Assembly (NCBI GenBank): GCA_035711845.1
Contig: DASTBU010000028.1
Span: 1-56,943 of the forward strand
From: DASTBU01 sp035711845
Lineage (GTDB): Bacteria > Acidobacteriota > Vicinamibacteria > Vicinamibacterales > 2-12-FULL-66-21
Direction of reading: 5' to 3'
DNA: 56,943 nt
This document shows, one piece after another, positions 53,458-56,943 of this stretch (the stretch's first letter is position 1; each line of letters starts with the position of its first letter). Below the pieces are notes generated by a model. It searched no databases. It saw only the letters and a program-made list of their open reading frames with translations, and had not been told where the DNA came from. The translations under genes and the position numbers were made by a program.

Positions 53458-56160
53458 CTACTCGTTGCGCAGTGCGACCAGCGGGTCCACGCGCATCGCC
53501 CGCCGTGCCGGGATCCACGACGCCAGCAGGGCCACCGCGAGGAGCGCCAGCGCCATGATCCCGAACGTCGCCGGATCGGTCGCGCGCACGCCGTACAGAA
53601 GGCTCTGCAGGTACCGGCTGAGGGCGAACGACGCCGCGAGGCCGATCGCGATCCCCAGGAGGGCCGGTTGCAGGTGCTGTCGGAGAATCAACCGCAGGAC
53701 GTCCGGCCCGCGTGCGCCGAGCGCCATGCGGATGCCGACCTCCTGCGTTCGCTGACTCACCGCGTGTGACGTGACGCCATAGATTCCGACCGAGGCCAGC
53801 AGGAGCGCGACGGCGGCGAACACGACGAGCAGCGTGGCCTGGAAGCGCGGCTGGCTGAGCGTCGTGGACAGCTCATCTGCGAGCGTGCCGGCCCTGAAGA
53901 GCGGAAGCTGCGGGTCGAGGGACTGCACCTCGCGCCGGAGAGCGGAGATCGTCGCCTCGGGATCTCCCGCGCTGCGGACGACCAGCGTCTGCGTGCGAGG
54001 AGCGACCTGCAGCGAGCACAGGTAGAGCTCGGGCCGGATCGTTCTCTGCGGATCCACGCGGTGCACGTCCGCGATGACCCCGACGACCATCATCCAGGGG
54101 GCCTGCGAGTCGGGGCCACCGAAGCGCATGCGGCGTCCAATCGGATCCTGATCGGGCCAGCCCTCGCGCGCGAGCGTCTCGTTGATGATCACAGCCCGCG
54201 GCGCCTCAACGTGATCCTGATCCGTAAAAGTGCGTCCGCGAACGACGGCGATGCGCAGCGTCTCGAAAAAACCCGGCGACACCGCTTCGAACGGATACTC
54301 CACTCGTTCTTCGGGAGGCGGCAGCGGGCGGCCCTCGATCGAGAAGATCGACGAATTGGCAAGCAACGGCTGGAGGATGCCTGTTGTCAGCGCGGCCGAC
54401 TGGACGCCGGGCAGCGCGCGGACGCGCTCGAGCAGCCGCCCGTAGAATCCGCGGACCTCCAGAGGGTTCGGATACGAGGAGGCTGGTGGACTCACGGTCG
54501 CCAGCGTAATACCCGCCGCATCGAAGCCGCGATCGAGCCGCTGCATGTTCCAGAGCGTGCGAATCAGCAGCCCCGCGCCCGTCAGCAGCACGAGCGCGAG
54601 CGCCACTTCGGCCGCGACCAGCGCGTTTCTCGTGCGCCGGCTCGCGGCGCCCCCGCCCTGACGTCCGCCCTCGCGCAGGTGGTCGGCCGCCGCCGCCCTC
54701 GATGCCTGGAGCGCGGGCACGAGGCCGGAGAGCAGCGCGGCCAGGGTGGCGAGCCCGAAGGCGAACAGGAGCACGCGACCATCGAGCGCGATGGCCTCCG
54801 ACTGCGGGATGCTGTCGCCGCCGAGCGCCACGAAGAAGTCCGTCGCCCAGTAAGCGAACATGACGCCGAGCGCGCCGCCGAGCAGCGCGAGCACCAGGGC
54901 CTCCGTCACGATTTGGCGGATGATGCGCCCGCGCCCTGCGCCGAGCGCCGTCCTGATCGCCAGCTCGCGCCTCCGCGCCGCCGTGCGCCCGAGCATCAGG
55001 TTGGCGAGGTTGACGCAGGCGATGAGCAGTACGAACCCCACCGCCGCCATCAGGACGAGGAGCCCGCGCTCCATCGGTCCCACCAGCTGCTGCTTGAGCG
55101 GAACGACGTAGGCGCCGAATCCCCGCATGTTGGGATACGTCTGCTCGAGGCGCGTGGAGATGCCGCTCATCTCCGCCTGCGCCTGCTCCACCGTGACGCC
55201 CGGCTTCAGCCGGCCGACGACCGGAAGCCAGAAGGAAAAGCGCGCCTGGCGATCATCCCGATCCGGCGCGAGCGGCTTCCACAGCTCGGTTTTTTCCGGC
55301 CACCGCAGGTCCGCCGGCATCACGCCAATCACCTCGTGCGGGCGGCCGTTGAGCGAGAAGGTGCGGCCGACTACGTCGCCGGCACCACCGAACCGACGAT
55401 GCCATAGTCCGTACGAGAGCACGACGACGCCGTCCCGACCTTCGATCTCGTGGGCCGCTGTGTACACCCGTCCGATGAGCGGCGAGACGCCCATCACGTC
55501 GAAGTAGTTCGCCGTCGTGAGCGCGCCGGGCAACCGCTCGGGCTCTCCTGCGCCGGTGAGATTGAAGGAGGCGGTCCTGACCGCCGCCAGATGCGCGTAC
55601 GACGCGCTCTGATCGCGCCAGTCCACGTAGTTCGGATACGAGGTGATGTCTTCCTTGATCCCCTGCCGTTGATTGTCCAGCCAGACCATCGTGATGCGAT
55701 CGGGGTCGGGGTAGGGGAGCGCCTCGAGCAGCACACCGTTCACGACGCTGAAGACAGCCGTGTTGATCCCGATGCCGATCGCAAACGTGAGGATGGCAAT
55801 AAGGCTGAAGACGGGCGTGCGGACGAGCATCCGCAGCGCGTACCGGCTGTCGCGGGTGATGTCGATTCTCGCCATGATGCCTCTCTGCCCGCCCGCACCG
55901 GGCGGTTCCTGTCTGGTCCACTCGCTGATTCGTCGTCGGCCGCGCGGCCGCCGCGCGTCCAGGGCCTGCAGGAACGGATGGGAAGATTCGAGCAGCCGGC
56001 GCACGTGCCGCTGCGCCTCCTCGCCGGTCATCCCCTCCGCCTTTGCGTCCTCGTAGACCTGGGTCAGATGGACGGCCATCTCCTCGACGAGATCGGGGTC
56101 GGGCGGCTCGCCACTCAGCTCCCTGAGGCGGGCTCGAAGGATTGCGCTCCAGTCCGGCAT
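53458..56160 (-). CDS. ADOP-family ABC transporter permease
   Basis: A 900-aa protein. An N-terminal helical module of about 90 residues (LRARLRELSGEPPDPDLVEE, EEAQRHVRRLLESS) precedes the permease core. Segments include VFSLIAILTFAIGIGINTAV, VVVLSYGLWHRRFGGAGDVV, VLLIACVNLANLMLGRTAAR, a second periplasmic domain and the final QRTQEVGIRMALGARGPDVL. It ends VDPLVALRNE. The PadR stop lies 17 bp before its ATG, so the two form an operon. No ATPase gene is linked. Confidence 0.95.
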   Translation of the reverse strand: MPDWSAILRARLRELSGEPPDPDLVEEMAVHLTQVYEDAKAEGMTGEEAQRHVRRLLESSHPFLQALDARRPRGRRRISEWTRQEPPGAGGQRGIMARIDITRDSRYALRMLVRTPVFSLIAILTFAIGIGINTAVFSVVNGVLLEALPYPDPDRITMVWLDNQRQGIKEDITSYPNYVDWRDQSASYAHLAAVRTASFNLTGAGEPERLPGALTTANYFDVMGVSPLIGRVYTAAHEIEGRDGVVVLSYGLWHRRFGGAGDVVGRTFSLNGRPHEVIGVMPADLRWPEKTELWKPLAPDRDDRQARFSFWLPVVGRLKPGVTVEQAQAEMSGISTRLEQTYPNMRGFGAYVVPLKQQLVGPMERGLLVLMAAVGFVLLIACVNLANLMLGRTAARRRELAIRTALGAGRGRIIRQIVTEALVLALLGGALGVMFAYWATDFFVALGGDSIPQSEAIALDGRVLLFAFGLATLAALLSGLVPALQASRAAAADHLREGGRQGGGAASRRTRNALVAAEVALALVLLTGAGLLIRTLWNMQRLDRGFDAAGITLATVSPPASSYPNPLEVRGFYGRLLERVRALPGVQSAALTTGILQPLLANSSIFSIEGRPLPPPEERVEYPFEAVSPGFFETLRIAVVRGRTFTDQDHVEAPRAVIINETLAREGWPDQDPIGRRMRFGGPDSQAPWMMVVGVIADVHRVDPQRTIRPELYLCSLQVAPRTQTLVVRSAGDPEATISALRREVQSLDPQLPLFRAGTLADELSTTLSQPRFQATLLVVFAAVALLLASVGIYGVTSHAVSQRTQEVGIRMALGARGPDVLRLILRQHLQPALLGIAIGLAASFALSRYLQSLLYGVRATDPATFGIMALALLAVALLASWIPARRAMRVDPLVALRNE

Positions 56161-56177
56161 TGCGAGCCTCGGGCGCG

Positions 56178-56516
56178 TCAGGCCGGCTTGAGCACGACGC
56201 CGTCGACGGCGGCGACGAACTCGCGCCAGCTGCGGCGGTGAGCGGCGAGGCGCTCACGGCCGTCGCGTGTCAGGCGATAGAACCTGCGCCGCCGCTGACC
56301 GGCCTTCTCGACCCAGCGCCCGCTGATGAGGCCCTGCTGCTCGAGCCGATACAAGCTGGTGTAGAGCGAGGCCACGTGGAAGGACAGGCGTCCGCCGGAG
56401 CGCTCCTCGATGCGTTTGGCGAGGTCGTAGCCGTGCCGCGGGCCCTCCTCGAGGAGGGCGAGGATCAGGGTTTCCGCGCTGCCTTTCTTGAGCTCGGTGA
56501 AGACGTCGGGAGCCAT
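56178..56516 (-). CDS. PadR-family transcriptional regulator
   Basis: A 112-aa winged-helix protein from the ATG at 56516. KKGSAETLILALLEEGPRHG and FHVASLYTSLYRLEQQGLISG are PadR signatures, and GQRRRRFYRLTRDGRERLAA ends the wing. It closely resembles the PadR at 24705. An upstream in-frame ATG at 56546 is possible, but the chosen start begins within the operator palindrome and aligns with the relative. It should repress itself and the ADOP permease downstream. Confidence 0.93.
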   Translation of the reverse strand: MAPDVFTELKKGSAETLILALLEEGPRHGYDLAKRIEERSGGRLSFHVASLYTSLYRLEQQGLISGRWVEKAGQRRRRFYRLTRDGRERLAAHRRSWREFVAAVDGVVLKPA

Positions 56517-56538
56517 ATATGTGCGAGAAGCATATATG
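56514..56538. promoter_or_regulatory. Paired CATATATG palindromes, likely PadR operator
   Basis: Two copies of the self-complementary octamer CATATATG lie at 56514-56521 and 56531-56538, with centres 17 bp apart. The left copy contains the PadR start codon. Such repeated AT-rich dyads match the dimer-binding mode of PadR proteins. Confidence 0.6.
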
Positions 56539-56546
56539 CGAGTCAC

Positions 56547-56890
56547 GATTCATGCAAGGGGCCACGCGACTCCAGGAGAAAGGCTCGGCACGCGACAGCT
56601 GTGCGGGAGGATCACGACGATCACGGTGCGGCGGCGCCGCAACAAAAGGACGGCCAGCGCATCGCACTATTCCCCAGATTCACTTGAGTTGAGATGACCG
56701 CGGGTCCTGACGCCCGGCAGCCCCACCCGTCCTCGGCGCCAAAAGCACTTGTCACGCGTATGGCGCCTGCGCGGCGGGCGGGGCGGCCCCGCCGTGCGCC
56801 ACCCGCGTCGTATGCTCAACACCAGTGAATCGCGGGAGTAGGCATCGGGCCGTCGCGTGCGTGGCTGGCCGCCCTGCCGCGATCCTGCGG
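56547..56890. other. Non-coding gap near the right edge with GC-rich dyad
   Basis: No credible gene was found in this 344-bp stretch. An imperfect dyad (56755-56766 against 56796-56807, 10 of 12 paired) encloses a GGCGGGGCGGCCCCGCC core and resembles the 159-bp element at 53287 in composition and in the shared word GCGCCACCCGCG. Confidence 0.5.
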
Positions 56891-56943
56891 TCAGCGTGGT
56901 TTCACGACGCGCAAATCGAGCACGCGCTCTTCCTCGCGGGCGA
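56891..56943 (-). CDS. C-terminal end of an unidentified gene, cut by the window edge
   Basis: Read leftward from the window edge, one frame gives REEERVLDLRVVKPR followed by TGA at 56893-56891. Only about 17 codons are present, so the product cannot be identified. It might be the C-terminus of an exported or peptidase-like protein, but this is not supported further. Confidence 0.35.
   Translation of the reverse strand, partial: AREEERVLDLRVVKPR

Overview
The window looks like a piece of a high-GC acidobacterial chromosome, probably of the Vicinamibacteria type. The evidence is four large MacB/FtsX-type permeases of the acidobacterial duplicated orphan permease (ADOP) kind, three of them next to a PadR regulator, a TonB receptor with an N-terminal carboxypeptidase-like domain, many secreted enzymes typical of soil acidobacteria, and short overlapping operons with frequent GTG and TTG starts. 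No rRNA, tRNA, CRISPR array, integrase or transposase was seen. The taxonomic call is an inference from gene content.

Layout. 1-2925 (-): ADOP permease (runs off the left edge) with its PadR regulator. 3191-5476 (+): secreted calcineurin-like phosphoesterase, small membrane protein, PhnB-type VOC protein. 5525-9485: lipoprotein prolyl isomerase (-) and, divergently, a TonB-dependent receptor behind a near-consensus promoter. 9569-14518 (-): ATP-grasp protein, VOC protein, an uncharacterised 167-aa protein, lipocalin, NAD(P)-epimerase-like protein, fasciclin-domain protein and DUF378 protein. 14694-18268 (+): XRE-cupin regulator, YCII-type protein, secreted HEGGH-motif protein, membrane protein. 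18304-24025 (-): DinB-like protein, arylamine N-acetyltransferase, RND pump and its adaptor. 24705-27857 (+): second PadR/ADOP pair. 27865-29922 (-): M1-type aminopeptidase. 30152-32736 (+): DUF305 lipoprotein and LVIVD-repeat protein.

The metabolic core is 33108-44657 (+), a complete clade II-type nitrous oxide reductase cluster: a GltD-like iron-sulfur flavoprotein, Rieske protein, b6-type cytochrome b, pentahaem cytochrome c, nosZ, a NosB-like membrane protein, nosD, nosF, nosL and nosY. A palindrome with FNR/DNR-type half-sites lies about 60 bp upstream of the first gene. The redox proteins plausibly carry quinol or NAD(P)H electrons to periplasmic NosZ, while NosDFY and NosL mature its copper centres. 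No nitrite or nitric oxide reductase is visible, so within this window the function is N2O respiration only.

44726-56943: secreted hypothetical protein, ECF sigma factor with membrane partner, VapBC toxin-antitoxin with an operator over its start codon, amidohydrolase, orphan ADOP permease, LigD-type polymerase domain protein, a 159-bp inverted-repeat element, and a third PadR/ADOP pair.

The most unusual signal is a scattered set of degenerate heptamer tandem arrays (at least seven sites), each with its own unit sequence. They fill gene gaps and also enter genes: one supplies the nosZ stop codon and the next gene's ribosome binding site, one extends NosY, one inserts a segment into an epimerase, and one supplies a GTG start codon.
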